A stretch of 64,000 nucleotides of DNA. Source: CAVQGZ01 sp963714455 (GTDB taxonomy: Bacteria > Actinomycetota > Actinomycetes > Jiangellales > Jiangellaceae). Below are positions 43,533-53,717 of the stretch, in pieces. Location: positions 310,001-374,000 of the forward strand of contig CAVQON010000015.1 in assembly GCA_963714455.1 (NCBI GenBank), written 5' to 3'. The first letter of the stretch is position 1; every line of letters starts with the position of its first letter. The notes under the pieces were generated by a model. That model saw only the letters and a list, made by a program, of their open reading frames with translations, was not told the origin of the DNA and ran no database searches. The translations under genes and the position numbers were made by a program.

Positions 43533-43931
43533 TCAGCTGCGGACGAGCCCCTGGTTGTGCACCGCGGAGATACGGGCCTTGGCTCGGGCCTGGGCCGCGT
43601 GGCTGGACGCGTTGTCGGGGTCGGCCTCGGCGTTCTTCAGCGCGAGCTGAGCCCGGTCGACGTCGATCTCGTGGGCCAGCTCGGCCACCTCGGCGATGAT
43701 CTCGACGTTGCCCTCGTCCACGCCGAGGAATCCGCCGTGCACCGCCCCGTGCTGCTGGGTGCCGTCCGGGAGGTGGATCGTGACGCGTCCGGGGACGAGG
43801 ACGGCCAGCATCGGCTCATGCCGGGGCATGATGCCGATCTTGCCGTCGGTGGTGCGGGTGGTGACCATGGTGGCGTCACCCGACCACACCAGCCGCTCGG
43901 CGGACACCAGCTCGACGTGCAGCGTTTCCAA
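43533..43931 (-). CDS. atpC: ATP synthase F1 epsilon subunit
   Basis: Protein of 132 residues. The N-terminal beta-sandwich (LHVELVSAERLVWSGDATMVTTRTTDGKIGIMPRHEPMLAVL) and C-terminal helical hairpin (DRAQLALKNAEADPDNASSHAAQARAKARISAV) are both present. The start is a TTG at 43931: AGGAGAGG stands five bases upstream and no ATG or GTG is available at the family N-terminus. It is the last gene of the atp operon, 37 bases after atpD. Regulates coupling and inhibits hydrolysis in the F1 stalk. Confidence 0.93.
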   Translation of the reverse strand: METLHVELVSAERLVWSGDATMVTTRTTDGKIGIMPRHEPMLAVLVPGRVTIHLPDGTQQHGAVHGGFLGVDEGNVEIIAEVAELAHEIDVDRAQLALKNAEADPDNASSHAAQARAKARISAVHNQGLVRS

Positions 43932-43968
43932 CGCGACCTCTCCTGCCTGTCAGACCCGATCGGTTCGC

Positions 43969-45432
<1,464 letters not shown>

Positions 45433-45434
45433 TC

Positions 45435-46358
45435 TCACTCACTCCCTGCGGCTGCCGACGCCAGTGCGTCCGCTCCGCCGACGATCTCGCTGATTTCTTG
45501 GGTGATCTCGCCCTGGCGGGCCTGGTTGGCCTGACGGGTGAGGGTCTTGATGAGCTCTTCGGCGTTGTCGGTCGCCGACTTCATGGCACGCTGCCGGGCC
45601 GCGTGCTCCGACACCGCTCCGTGAAGCAGCGACGAGAACACGAACCACCGGACGTAGCGGGGCAAGAGGCTGTCCAGCACGCCTTCGGGTGACGGCTCGA
45701 ACTCGTAGAGGGGGAAGGTCTCCTGGCCGCCGGGAGCATCACTGGAGGTGTCGACCTCTTGCACCTGCACCTCGATCGGCAGGATGCGCCGGGCGACGGG
45801 CGTCTGGGTGACCCGGTTGATGAACAGGTGTCCCACGCCGTGGATCTGGTCGACGCCGCCGTTCTCCGAGCCCTTGAGAAACGCCTCGATGACGACGTCG
45901 GCCACCTCGGTCGCGTCTGCGTAGGTCGGTTCCTCGGTGAAGCCCGACCACTGCCCGGACAGCTGGAGGCCGCGGAACTTGAAGTACTGCGCCCCCTTCT
46001 GCCCGACGGCGTACAGGTCGATCTCCAAGCCCTCCTCCTCGAGCAGGGCCATGAGAGCACGGGCCTCACGGATGGTGTTGGCTGAGTAGGCCCCGGCGAA
46101 CCCGCGGTCGGCCGTGAAGACGATCACCGCGGCCCGCTTGGCGTCACGCGGTGTGAGCAGCGGGTGGTCGACCGTCGCGTTGGACACCGCCGCCGAGAGC
46201 GCCTGGATCAGTGCCTGGAAGTAGGGCCGGGTCGCCTCGAGACGTCCCTGAGCCTTGACGATGCGCGACGCGGCGATCAGCTCTTGGGCGCGAGTGATCT
46301 TCTTGGTCGACTCGACGGACTTCACCCGTCGGCGCAGGACGCGAAGCTGGGCTCCCAT
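45435..46358 (-). CDS. atpG: ATP synthase F1 gamma subunit
   Basis: Central stalk protein of 307 residues. The N-terminal helix MGAQLRVLRRRVKSVESTKKITRAQELIAASRIVKAQ and the C-terminal helix with RAMKSATDNAEELIKTLTRQANQARQGEITQEISEIVGGADAL are the conserved rotor helices, joined by a Rossmann-like middle (AAVIVFTADRGFAGAYSANTIREA). ATG at 46358, 3 bases after the atpA stop. Confidence 0.96.
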   Translation of the reverse strand: MGAQLRVLRRRVKSVESTKKITRAQELIAASRIVKAQGRLEATRPYFQALIQALSAAVSNATVDHPLLTPRDAKRAAVIVFTADRGFAGAYSANTIREARALMALLEEEGLEIDLYAVGQKGAQYFKFRGLQLSGQWSGFTEEPTYADATEVADVVIEAFLKGSENGGVDQIHGVGHLFINRVTQTPVARRILPIEVQVQEVDTSSDAPGGQETFPLYEFEPSPEGVLDSLLPRYVRWFVFSSLLHGAVSEHAARQRAMKSATDNAEELIKTLTRQANQARQGEITQEISEIVGGADALASAAAGSE

Positions 46359-46361
46359 GGC

Positions 46362-48026
46362 TCAGGAGGTCTTCCCGGCGGTGCCGGCCGGAGGCGCCTT
46401 GCGCACCTTCTTGGTGACCGACAAGGCGTCGGCCTCGTCCTCCATGGCGTCGACCGGGACGTCCTTGATGAGCGGCTGGCCGCTGCTGGTGACGAACTGG
46501 CCCTTGAACGAGGTGAGCGCGGACTCCAGCCCGGCCACCGTGTCGTCGGACAGGTCGTTGGTGTCGGCGATCGACGCCAGCAGGGCGGAGTGCTCGCGGC
46601 CGACGAAGTCCAAGAACTCCGTCTCGAACCGGCGGATGTCTTCCAGCGGCACGTCGTCCAGCCCACCCGAGCTGCCCGACCACAGCGACACGACCTGCTT
46701 GTTGACGGGGAACGGCGAGTACTGCGGCTGCTTGAGCAGCTCGACCAGACGGGCACCGCGGTCGAGCTGGGCGCGCGAGGCCTTGTCGAGGTCGGAGGCG
46801 AAAGCGGCGAAGGCCTCCAGAGCGCGGTACTGGGCCAGGTCGAGGCGCAGCGACCCGGCGACCTTGCGGATGGCCTTCACCTGAGCCGCGCCACCGACAC
46901 GCGACACCGAGATGCCGACGTTGATCGCCGGTCGCACACCGGAGTTGAACAGGTCGGTCTCCAAGAAGCACTGGCCGTCGGTGATGGAGATGACGTTGGT
47001 CGGGATGAACGCCGACACGTCGTTGGCCTTGGTCTCGATGATCGGCAGCCCGGTCAGGGAACCCGCCCCGAGGTCGTCGGACAGCTTCGCGCAGCGCTCG
47101 AGCAGCCGCGAGTGCAGGTAGAAGACGTCGCCGGGGTAGGCCTCGCGGCCCGGCGGACGACGCAGCAGCAGCGACACCGAGCGGTAGGCCTCGGCCTGCT
47201 TGGACAGGTCGTCGAACACGATCAGGACGTGCTTGCCCTGGTACATCCAGTGCTGGCCGATGGCCGAGCCGGTGTAGGGAGCGATGTACTTGAAGCCGGC
47301 CGGGTCCGACGCCGGCGACGCGACGATGGTCGTGTACTCCAGCGCGCCGGACTCCTCCAGCGCGGTGCGTACCGAGGCGATCGTCGAGCCCTTCTGGCCG
47401 ACTCCGACGTAGACGCAGCGCACCTGCTTGTCGGGGTCGCCGGTGGCCCAGTTGTCGCGCTGGTTGATGATCGTGTCGATCGCGACGGCGGTCTTGCCGG
47501 TCTGGCGGTCGCCGATGATCAGCTGGCGCTGGCCACGGCCGATCGGCGTCATGGCGTCGACGGCCTTGATGCCGGTCTGCAGGGGCTCGGACACCGGCTG
47601 GCGCTCCACGACCGATGGAGCCTGAAGCTCCAGTGCCCGGCGGCCTTCGGCCTCGACCGGGCCGAGCCCGTCGATCGGCTCGCCCAGCGGGTCGATCACG
47701 CGACCGAGGAAGCCGTCACCGATCGGCACCGAGAGCACCTCACCGGTGCGCTTGACCTGCTGGCCCTCCTCGATGGGCTGGTAGTCGCCCAGGATGACGC
47801 AGCCGATCTCGCGGACGTCGAGGTTCAGGGCGAGGCCGAGGACGCCGCCGTGGAACTCCAGCAGCTCGTTGGCCATGGCCGAGGGAAGCCCCTCGACCCG
47901 GGCGATGCCGTCGCCGGCCTCGGCGACCTGCCCGATCTCCTCGCGGGAGGTCTCGGGCTGGTACTCCGCGACATGGCGCGAGATCGCGTCCCGAATCTCG
48001 TCGGGCCGAATGCTCAGCTCGGTCAT
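46362..48026 (-). CDS. atpA: ATP synthase F1 alpha subunit
   Basis: Protein of 554 residues. Non-catalytic nucleotide-binding subunit with Walker A IIGDRQTGKTAVAIDTI, the VYVGVGQKGSTIA region and the conserved arginine-finger segment SVSRVGGAAQVKAIRKVAGSLRLDLAQYR. A 25-residue actinobacterial C-terminal extension (about 520-554, Lys/Asp-rich) is present, as in mycobacteria, where it suppresses ATP hydrolysis. ATG at 48026; 39 bases separate it from atpH. Confidence 0.97.
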   Translation of the reverse strand: MTELSIRPDEIRDAISRHVAEYQPETSREEIGQVAEAGDGIARVEGLPSAMANELLEFHGGVLGLALNLDVREIGCVILGDYQPIEEGQQVKRTGEVLSVPIGDGFLGRVIDPLGEPIDGLGPVEAEGRRALELQAPSVVERQPVSEPLQTGIKAVDAMTPIGRGQRQLIIGDRQTGKTAVAIDTIINQRDNWATGDPDKQVRCVYVGVGQKGSTIASVRTALEESGALEYTTIVASPASDPAGFKYIAPYTGSAIGQHWMYQGKHVLIVFDDLSKQAEAYRSVSLLLRRPPGREAYPGDVFYLHSRLLERCAKLSDDLGAGSLTGLPIIETKANDVSAFIPTNVISITDGQCFLETDLFNSGVRPAINVGISVSRVGGAAQVKAIRKVAGSLRLDLAQYRALEAFAAFASDLDKASRAQLDRGARLVELLKQPQYSPFPVNKQVVSLWSGSSGGLDDVPLEDIRRFETEFLDFVGREHSALLASIADTNDLSDDTVAGLESALTSFKGQFVTSSGQPLIKDVPVDAMEDEADALSVTKKVRKAPPAGTAGKTS

Positions 48027-48065
48027 CGTGCTTCGTACTCCCTGAGTAAGTGTTCGCGGGTGGTG

Positions 48066-48872
48066 CTACTGGGTCAGTGAGCGGCGGGCTGCCGCCATCC
48101 GGCTCGCGATCGAGCCGTCGATGATCTCGTCCCCGATGCGGACGACGGCGCCGCCGAGCACGTCGGGGTCGACCGAGACGGCCACGGTGACCTCGTGGCC
48201 GTAGATGCGCTGCAGGGCGGCAGACAGGCGCTGCGTCTGCTCCTCGGTCAGCGGCATCGGGGCGCGGACGTCGGCCAGCAGCTGCTGGCGCCGGGCCGCA
48301 GCAAGCTGGACGAGCTCGTGGAGCCGGTCGGCCATGGGGCGGCCGAGGGCGTGCGCGCCGGCGTGCGTGACCAGGGTCACCGTCTCCGGCTGCACCTTGT
48401 CGGCAAGCAGGTCAGCGATGACGGTGGACTTGGTGGCGGGGGCGACCGCCGGGTCCGACAGCAAGAGCTGCAGGTCTGGCGACGACTCGAGGATGCGGGA
48501 GAAGCGGAATAGCTCCTCCTCGACGGTGTCGATGCGGCCGTCGGCCTCGGCGTGGGCCAGCAACGCCTCAGCCCCGAGGATCTCCAGCACCTCGACGAGG
48601 TCGCGTGGTGGCGACCAGCGCTGCGCGACGACCGTCGCGAGCACCGACACCGTCTGCGGGGCGACCTTGTCGGTGAAGATGCTCCTGGCCAGCTCGACCC
48701 GGCGCTCGGGTGTCGAGCCGTTGTCGGTCAGCGCGTTGCGCAGCGAGGTCTCGCGACCCAGCAGCGACGCCACCGACAGCAGCTGCGACCCCACCAGATC
48801 GGTGCTCGTCGCCGGGTCGGCGCGAAACTCCTCGCGCACGACGGCCAACGATGCTCGGCTGGCTCCTTGCAT
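48066..48872 (-). CDS. atpH: ATP synthase F1 delta subunit
   Basis: Protein of 268 residues, peripheral stalk. It has the N-terminal helical domain and the C-terminal motif VTVAVSVDPDVLGGAVVRIGDEIIDGSIASRM. About 90 residues longer than E. coli delta, as in other actinobacteria. It is a separate gene, unlike the fused b-delta protein of mycobacteria. ATG at 48872 shares one base with the atpF stop. Confidence 0.94.
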   Translation of the reverse strand: MQGASRASLAVVREEFRADPATSTDLVGSQLLSVASLLGRETSLRNALTDNGSTPERRVELARSIFTDKVAPQTVSVLATVVAQRWSPPRDLVEVLEILGAEALLAHAEADGRIDTVEEELFRFSRILESSPDLQLLLSDPAVAPATKSTVIADLLADKVQPETVTLVTHAGAHALGRPMADRLHELVQLAAARRQQLLADVRAPMPLTEEQTQRLSAALQRIYGHEVTVAVSVDPDVLGGAVVRIGDEIIDGSIASRMAAARRSLTQ

Positions 48873-49438
48873 CAGGACGCGCCTCCCTGGGGGGCGGCCT
48901 CGAGGTCGGCGATGAACGCGTCGATCGTGGCGCTCGTGCGCTCGGGGTCGAGGTTCGCGCCGATGATGCGCTCGGCCAGGTCGGACGCCAGCACGCCGAC
49001 GTCACGCGACAGCGACGCCTTGGCGCTGGCCATGTCGGTGGCGAGCCTGGCCTGGGCCTGCTCGGTCACCGTTCGGGCGGCCTGGTCGGCCTCGGTGCGC
49101 GCCTCGGCCACGATCGAGGCCCGCTGCGCCTGGCCGTCCGAGCGCAAGCGGTTTGCCTCGGCGCGGGCGTCGGCGAGCTGGGCCCGGTACTGCTCGAGCA
49201 GCGCGGCGGCCTCGGCACGGTCGGCCTCGGCCTGGTCGAGCTTCTGCTCGATTCCCTCGCTGCGTGCGTCCAGCGCCTTCTGCATCTGCGGCCACACGAA
49301 GCGCCAGAAGAGGAAGAAGATGATCGCGAACGACAGCGCCGACCAGATGATGTCGTAGATCGCGGGCAGCAGGATGGCGCTGCCCTCGACTTCTTCACCA
49401 CCCTCAGCGGCAAGCAGGGTGACGAGCGCGTCGTCCAC
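48872..49438 (-). CDS. atpF: ATP synthase Fo b subunit
   Basis: Protein of 188 residues. One N-terminal membrane helix (AIYDIIWSALSFAIIFFLFWRFVWP) and a long charged coiled coil (MQKALDARSEGIEQKLDQA...). Forms the peripheral stalk with delta. GTG at 49438, 3 bases after the atpE stop. The short external N-terminus has an acidic run. Confidence 0.94.
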   Translation of the reverse strand: MDDALVTLLAAEGGEEVEGSAILLPAIYDIIWSALSFAIIFFLFWRFVWPQMQKALDARSEGIEQKLDQAEADRAEAAALLEQYRAQLADARAEANRLRSDGQAQRASIVAEARTEADQAARTVTEQAQARLATDMASAKASLSRDVGVLASDLAERIIGANLDPERTSATIDAFIADLEAAPQGGAS

Positions 49439-49441
49439 GAA

Positions 49442-49675
49442 TCAGCCCTGCCACACGAAGCCGAGGCCGACACCGATCAGAGCAAGGGCCTCGGTGAAGG
49501 CGATACCGAGGAACATGTTGGTGCGCAGCACACCGGTCATCTCAGGCTGGCGAGCGATGCCTTCGATGGCCTTGCCGACGACGATGCCGATGCCGACACC
49601 GGGGCCGATGGCGGCCAGGCCGTATCCGATGGCGGCGACCGAGCCGGTGACCTCTGCGAGGTTGACGGGGTCCAC
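49442..49675 (-). CDS. atpE: ATP synthase Fo c subunit
   Basis: Protein of 77 residues, two membrane helices joined by the polar loop GIARQPEM. The helix 1 glycine pattern GLAAIGPGVGIGIVVG and the proton-carrying glutamate in GIAFTEALALIGVGLGF are intact. The GTG start is preceded by AGGAAGGA, a strong Shine-Dalgarno suited to the high copy number of this ring subunit. This is the site of bedaquiline-type inhibitors in mycobacteria; the neighbouring residues are not examined here. Confidence 0.96.
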   Translation of the reverse strand: MDPVNLAEVTGSVAAIGYGLAAIGPGVGIGIVVGKAIEGIARQPEMTGVLRTNMFLGIAFTEALALIGVGLGFVWQG

Positions 49676-49729
49676 TGTGGTTCCTTCCTGTGGCGATGCG
49701 GGGGGTCCGCTTGTGCGAGGTTGAGCGGG

Positions 49730-50530
49730 CTAGTGGTGTTCGCTGATGCTGCCGGCGATGTAGACGGCGGTGAGAAGCGTGAAGATGTAGGCCTGGATGA
49801 CCACGATCAGCATCTCGAAGAGGGTGAAGGCGAAGCCGGCACCGAAGATGCCGATGCCGAGGATCGGCTGGAGCGGGCTGTTCGGGAAGAAGATGAAGTA
49901 CCAGGCGGCGGAGAAGAACAGCACCAGCATCAGGTGGCCGGCCAGCATGTTGACCATGAGACGCAGGGCGAGCGTGACCGGGCGCAGGATGAACGTCGAC
50001 AGCGCCTCGATCGGGGTCAGCAGGATGTACATGACCTTCGGGACGCCAGGGATGAAGAGGTTGGACTTCAGGTAGCCGCCGACGCCCTGCTTGGCGATGC
50101 CGGCCCAGTTGAAGACGACGTAGGACGTCAGCGCCAAGAACACCGGGTAGCCGATGCGGGCGTTCACCGGCATGTTCAGCAGCGGCGTGATGCCGGTGAT
50201 GTTGAACGCCAGCACCATGAAGAAGAGCGTGGCCAGGTAGGGGGCGTACTTCTTGCCGTCCTTGCCCAGGATCTCGTCGGCGATGAACGTGCGGACGAAG
50301 TCGACCGCGACCTCGCCCATGTTCTGCAGCCGCCCGGGAACCACCTGCGGGTTGCGGAAGGCCATCACGAAGAACAGCGCGACCATCCCGGTCATGAAGA
50401 ACCCGATGAGGTTGATGCGGTCGATCTCGAAAGGAGTGCCCTCGAAGAAGATCGCTCCGGGGAAGAACTCCGACAGCGACGGCGGACTCCAGGTATCGCC
50501 TTCAGAGGCGAGGACTGCGATCCCCGTCAT
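49730..50530 (-). CDS. atpB: ATP synthase Fo a subunit
   Basis: Protein of 266 residues with five or six membrane helices. The essential arginine is in RPVTLALRLMVNMLAGHLML. N-terminal PPSLSEFFPGAIFFEGTPFEIDRINLI is typical of actinobacteria. Forms the proton half-channels against the c ring. ATG at 50530; 30 bases after the AtpZ-like gene and 54 before atpE. Confidence 0.96.
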   Translation of the reverse strand: MTGIAVLASEGDTWSPPSLSEFFPGAIFFEGTPFEIDRINLIGFFMTGMVALFFVMAFRNPQVVPGRLQNMGEVAVDFVRTFIADEILGKDGKKYAPYLATLFFMVLAFNITGITPLLNMPVNARIGYPVFLALTSYVVFNWAGIAKQGVGGYLKSNLFIPGVPKVMYILLTPIEALSTFILRPVTLALRLMVNMLAGHLMLVLFFSAAWYFIFFPNSPLQPILGIGIFGAGFAFTLFEMLIVVIQAYIFTLLTAVYIAGSISEHH

Positions 50531-50560
50531 GGTTGGCTGTCGCTCCGATCTCGGCTCGGT

Positions 50561-50791
50561 CTACGAACGACCGTGGCGCGCGTACACGATGTAGAAGCTG
50601 AAGATGAACCCGACCACCACGCCGAGAGGAAGAAAGACCCTCGTCGTGCCGACCACCTCGTCCACCCCCCAGCCGACGAACCCGTACAGGACCGGCCCGG
50701 CGACCAGAGTCGACATGACCGACCAGGCGATGCCCTCGCCCTCGACCAGGCCCATGGGCCGGCGGGACTCAGGATCGGTCTTGGCTGTCAT
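50561..50791 (-). CDS. AtpZ/AtpI-like small membrane protein
   Basis: Protein of 76 residues with two membrane helices (GIAWSVMSTLVAGPVLYGFVGWGVDEVV and VFLPLGVVVGFIFSFYIVYARHG), matching the AtpZ family found at the head of atp operons. It has been proposed to help c-ring assembly or Mg2+/Ca2+ supply. The start is unsure: ATG at 50791 gives the family N-terminus, but the frame continues to an ATG at 50815. No clear Shine-Dalgarno for either. Confidence 0.72.
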   Translation of the reverse strand: MTAKTDPESRRPMGLVEGEGIAWSVMSTLVAGPVLYGFVGWGVDEVVGTTRVFLPLGVVVGFIFSFYIVYARHGRS

Positions 50792-50846
50792 GACTGGCCC
50801 GGACACTACCAACATCGATCCGCAACTCGGGCCCAGGTGCCCAGAG

Positions 50847-51308
50847 TCACTCGGCTGCGTCGTCGCCGGCCGGTGCTGCGCTCGAGCGCACCGGCTGGAC
50901 GTAGGGCTGCTTGGTGCTGATGACCATCCACGCCTCCAGGGCGAGCCACCCGACCACGGCGATCATGAACGTGACTCCGAAGACCGGGCGCGACCAGCCG
51001 TCCCACATGTTCAGCAGGCTCAGCGCCACGATGAACAGCACCAGCTTGACCACCCACGAGCCGAGCACGACCGCCCCCAGGGCACCGGGCGACAGGTGCA
51101 GCGTGACCAGCGCCGTCACCACGGTGAGGGCGAAGAAGGCCGCGGGGACGAGCACGCCGATCAGCGCGCCCACAAGTCCGGCCGACCCGTCGACCAGCCA
51201 GCCGACGAGGGCAGCCACCGGGGCGAGCACGGCGACGCCGATCAGCCCTGCCCGCAGCACGCGGCGCAGCGGTTCCAGCGGGTGCTGGGGCGACGCGGAG
51301 GCACTCAT
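50847..51308 (-). CDS. atpI: ATP synthase protein I-like membrane protein
   Basis: Protein of 153 residues with four membrane helices (GLIGVAVLAPVAALVGWLV, GLVGALIGVLVPAAFFALTVV, GAVVLGSWVVKLVLFIVALSLL, FGVTFMIAVVGWLALEAWMV). Size, topology and place directly upstream of atpB match the streptomycete AtpI. Head of the atp operon. The ATG at 51308 follows TACCCT by 7 nt, giving the operon its own leaderless promoter beyond the wecA stop. The last 20 residues are acidic. Confidence 0.75.
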   Translation of the reverse strand: MSASASPQHPLEPLRRVLRAGLIGVAVLAPVAALVGWLVDGSAGLVGALIGVLVPAAFFALTVVTALVTLHLSPGALGAVVLGSWVVKLVLFIVALSLLNMWDGWSRPVFGVTFMIAVVGWLALEAWMVISTKQPYVQPVRSSAAPAGDDAAE

Positions 51309-51315
51309 CACGACA

Positions 51316-51321
51316 AGGGTA
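51316..51321 (-). promoter_or_regulatory. -10-like hexamer TACCCT before the atp operon
   Basis: On the minus strand TACCCT, 7 nt, ATG at 51308. No Shine-Dalgarno. Only 4 bases separate it from the wecA stop at 51326. Confidence 0.35.
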
Positions 51322-51325
51322 GGCC

Positions 51326-52438
51326 CTAGCCCGACGGTGCCCCGGCGCGGCCGAACCAGCCGACGGGGCGGCCCAGGGTGAGCAAGACCACACCGACGAT
51401 GGCGATGCCCAGGACGACGAGCGTGGCCGTCCCGCCGACCAGAGCGATCACCACCAGCCCGAACGCGACGAGGGCCGCCCAGAACCACATGATCGTCACC
51501 GCCCGCCGGTGCGAGTGGCCCAGGTCGAGGAGGCGGTGGTGCAGGTGCTGCTTGTCCGGGGCGAAGGGGCTTCGCCCGGCGCGGGTGCGCCGCCAGACGG
51601 CCGCCAGCAGGTCGAGGAAGGGGATGGCGATCACGGCGATCGGCAGCAGCAGGGGCAGCAGCGCCGGCAGCACAGAGCCCTCGGGCAGCAGCTGCGGGTC
51701 GAGCTGGCCGGTGAGGCTGATCGCGGCGCCGGCCAGCAGCAGCCCGATCGGCATCGAGCCGGAGTCGCCCATGAAGATGCGCGCCGGGTGCACGTTGGCC
51801 GGCAGGAACCCCAGGCAGATGCCGGCCAGCGCCGCGCTCACCAAGGCGGGCAGGGTCATCCGGGACAAGCCCTCGACCACGGCGAGCAGGTAGGAGTAGG
51901 AGAAGAAGGCGAGCGCGCCCACGCCCACCACCCCGGCAGCGAGCCCGTCGAGGCCGTCGACGAAGTTGACCGCGTTCACCGTCACCAGCACGGTGAAGAC
52001 GGTGAGGGCGACGGCGAACTCCGGTGTGAGCACCAGCGGCCCGCCGGGCAGCGGGATCCAGTACAGCTGGACGCCGGAGAGCACCATGACGCCCGCGGCC
52101 ACCACCTGCCCGGCGAACTTCGTCAGGGCATCGAGGTTGAGAACGTCGTCGGCCACGCCCAGCGCACACATGACGATCGCCCCGAGCAGGATGCCGCGCG
52201 CGTCGGTCGACAGCTCGAAGACCCGTCCCAGTCGCGGGAGCGCGCTGGCCGCGGCGAACGCGGCCAGGAAGCCGCCGAGCATGGCGACCCCGCCGAGGCG
52301 CGGGATGGGGAAGTGGTGGACGTCGCGCTCGCGCACCGGCGGGACAGCGCGCCAGCGCACGGCCAAGGCACCGACCGGCCCGATGAGCAGCAGCGTGGTC
52401 GCTGCTGCGACGACCAGGACGAACAGGTACTCGCGCAC
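51326..52438 (-). CDS. wecA: undecaprenyl/decaprenyl-phosphate GlcNAc-1-phosphate transferase (WecA/Rfe)
   Basis: Membrane protein of 370 residues with about eleven helices, MraY/WecA family. Cytoplasmic loops carry VADDVLNLDALTKF, the NFVDGLDGLAAG metal/nucleotide motif, FMGDSGSMPIG and the histidine motif HLHHRLLDLGHSH. It starts arabinogalactan-like, teichoic or O-glycan linker synthesis by moving GlcNAc-1-P to polyprenyl phosphate. The GTG at 52438 gives a good N-terminal helix; the Shine-Dalgarno is weak. It lies 22 bases after glyA and just before the atp operon, as in streptomycetes. Confidence 0.9.
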   Translation of the reverse strand: MREYLFVLVVAAATTLLLIGPVGALAVRWRAVPPVRERDVHHFPIPRLGGVAMLGGFLAAFAAASALPRLGRVFELSTDARGILLGAIVMCALGVADDVLNLDALTKFAGQVVAAGVMVLSGVQLYWIPLPGGPLVLTPEFAVALTVFTVLVTVNAVNFVDGLDGLAAGVVGVGALAFFSYSYLLAVVEGLSRMTLPALVSAALAGICLGFLPANVHPARIFMGDSGSMPIGLLLAGAAISLTGQLDPQLLPEGSVLPALLPLLLPIAVIAIPFLDLLAAVWRRTRAGRSPFAPDKQHLHHRLLDLGHSHRRAVTIMWFWAALVAFGLVVIALVGGTATLVVLGIAIVGVVLLTLGRPVGWFGRAGAPSG

Positions 52439-52460
52439 GCGGGGTGCCGGCCGCTCCTGC

Positions 52461-53717
52461 TCAGCCCTGCGGGTAGGCGGGGAAGGCGGACACCAGGTCG
52501 CGCACCTCGTCGGCGACGGACTGTGCTGACCCGGAGCCCTCGCGGACCGCACGCGCGATGAGTGCGGCCACCTGGCCCATCTGCGCGACGCCCATGCCCT
52601 GCGTGGTCACCGACGGGGTGCCCACCCGGATCCCCGACGCCACGCTCGGCGGCTGCGGGTCGAAGGGGATGGCGTTCTTGTTGAGCACGATGCCGGCGGC
52701 GTCGCAGCGCTGCTCGGCCTCGGTGCCGGTGACCCCGAGCTCGCGCAGGTCGATCAGCGCCAGGTGGGTGTCGGTGCCCCCGCCGACCGCGCGCATGCCG
52801 TGCTCGACCAGCCCGCGCGTCAGGGCCTGGGCGTTGTCGATCACCTGGCGTGCGTACTGCTGGTAGGCCGGCGTCGCCGCCTCGGCCAGGGCCACGGCCT
52901 TGGCCGCCACCGCGTGCATGAGCGGGCCACCCTGCATCATCGGGAACACGGCCTTGTCGAGGGCCTTGGCGTGCTCGGCGCGGCTGACGATCATGCCGCC
53001 GCGGGGGCCGCGCAGCACCTTGTGCGTGGTGAAGGTGACGACGTCGGCGTAGGGCACCGGCGAGGGGATGGCGCCGCCGGCGACCAGGCCGATGAAGTGC
53101 GCGGCGTCGACCATGAAGATCGCCCCGACCTCGTCGGCGATCTCGCGGAAGGCGGGAAAGTCGATCAGGCCGGGGATCGCCGACCCGCCGGCGATGATCA
53201 TCTTGGGTCGGTGCGTGCGGGCCAGGTCGCGCACCTGGTCGTAGTCGATCTGCTCGGTGTCCGGCGACACCCCGTAGTGCACGGGGGTGAACCAGGAGCC
53301 GGAGAACGACACCTTTGCGCCGTGGGTGAGGTGCCCGCCGTGCGGCAGGCTCATGGCCAGGTACGTGTCCCCCGGGGACAGGAACGCCCCGAAGGCAGCG
53401 ATGTTCGCGCTCGCGCCGGAGTGCGGCTGCAGGTTGGCGTGCTCGGCGCCGAAGAGCTGCTTGGCTCGGGCGACCCCGATCTCTTCGGCCTTGTCGACCT
53501 CCACGCACCCGCCGTAGTAGCGCCGCCCGGGGTACCCCTCGGCGTACTTGTTCGACAGCGTCGACCCGAGCGTGGCCAGCACGGCCGGCGAGGTGAAGTT
53601 CTCGCTGGCGATCAGCTGCAGCCCGGCCCGTTGCCGGTCGAGCTCGGCGAGGACGATCTCGGCGATCGCCGGGTCGGTCTGTTCCAGCTGGGCGAAGCTG
53701 GGGCCCCAGAACGTCAT
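52461..53717 (-). CDS. glyA: serine hydroxymethyltransferase
   Basis: PLP enzyme of 418 residues producing glycine and methylene-THF from serine. Conserved YAEGYPGRRYYGGC, LQPHSGASANIAAF, MVDAAHFIGLVAGG and the PLP lysine in VVTFTTHKVLRGPRGG. ATG at 53717 overlaps the phosphatase stop (ATGA). Cytoplasmic tetramer or dimer. The upstream GGGGA Shine-Dalgarno lies in the phosphatase 3' end. Confidence 0.96.
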   Translation of the reverse strand: MTFWGPSFAQLEQTDPAIAEIVLAELDRQRAGLQLIASENFTSPAVLATLGSTLSNKYAEGYPGRRYYGGCVEVDKAEEIGVARAKQLFGAEHANLQPHSGASANIAAFGAFLSPGDTYLAMSLPHGGHLTHGAKVSFSGSWFTPVHYGVSPDTEQIDYDQVRDLARTHRPKMIIAGGSAIPGLIDFPAFREIADEVGAIFMVDAAHFIGLVAGGAIPSPVPYADVVTFTTHKVLRGPRGGMIVSRAEHAKALDKAVFPMMQGGPLMHAVAAKAVALAEAATPAYQQYARQVIDNAQALTRGLVEHGMRAVGGGTDTHLALIDLRELGVTGTEAEQRCDAAGIVLNKNAIPFDPQPPSVASGIRVGTPSVTTQGMGVAQMGQVAALIARAVREGSGSAQSVADEVRDLVSAFPAYPQG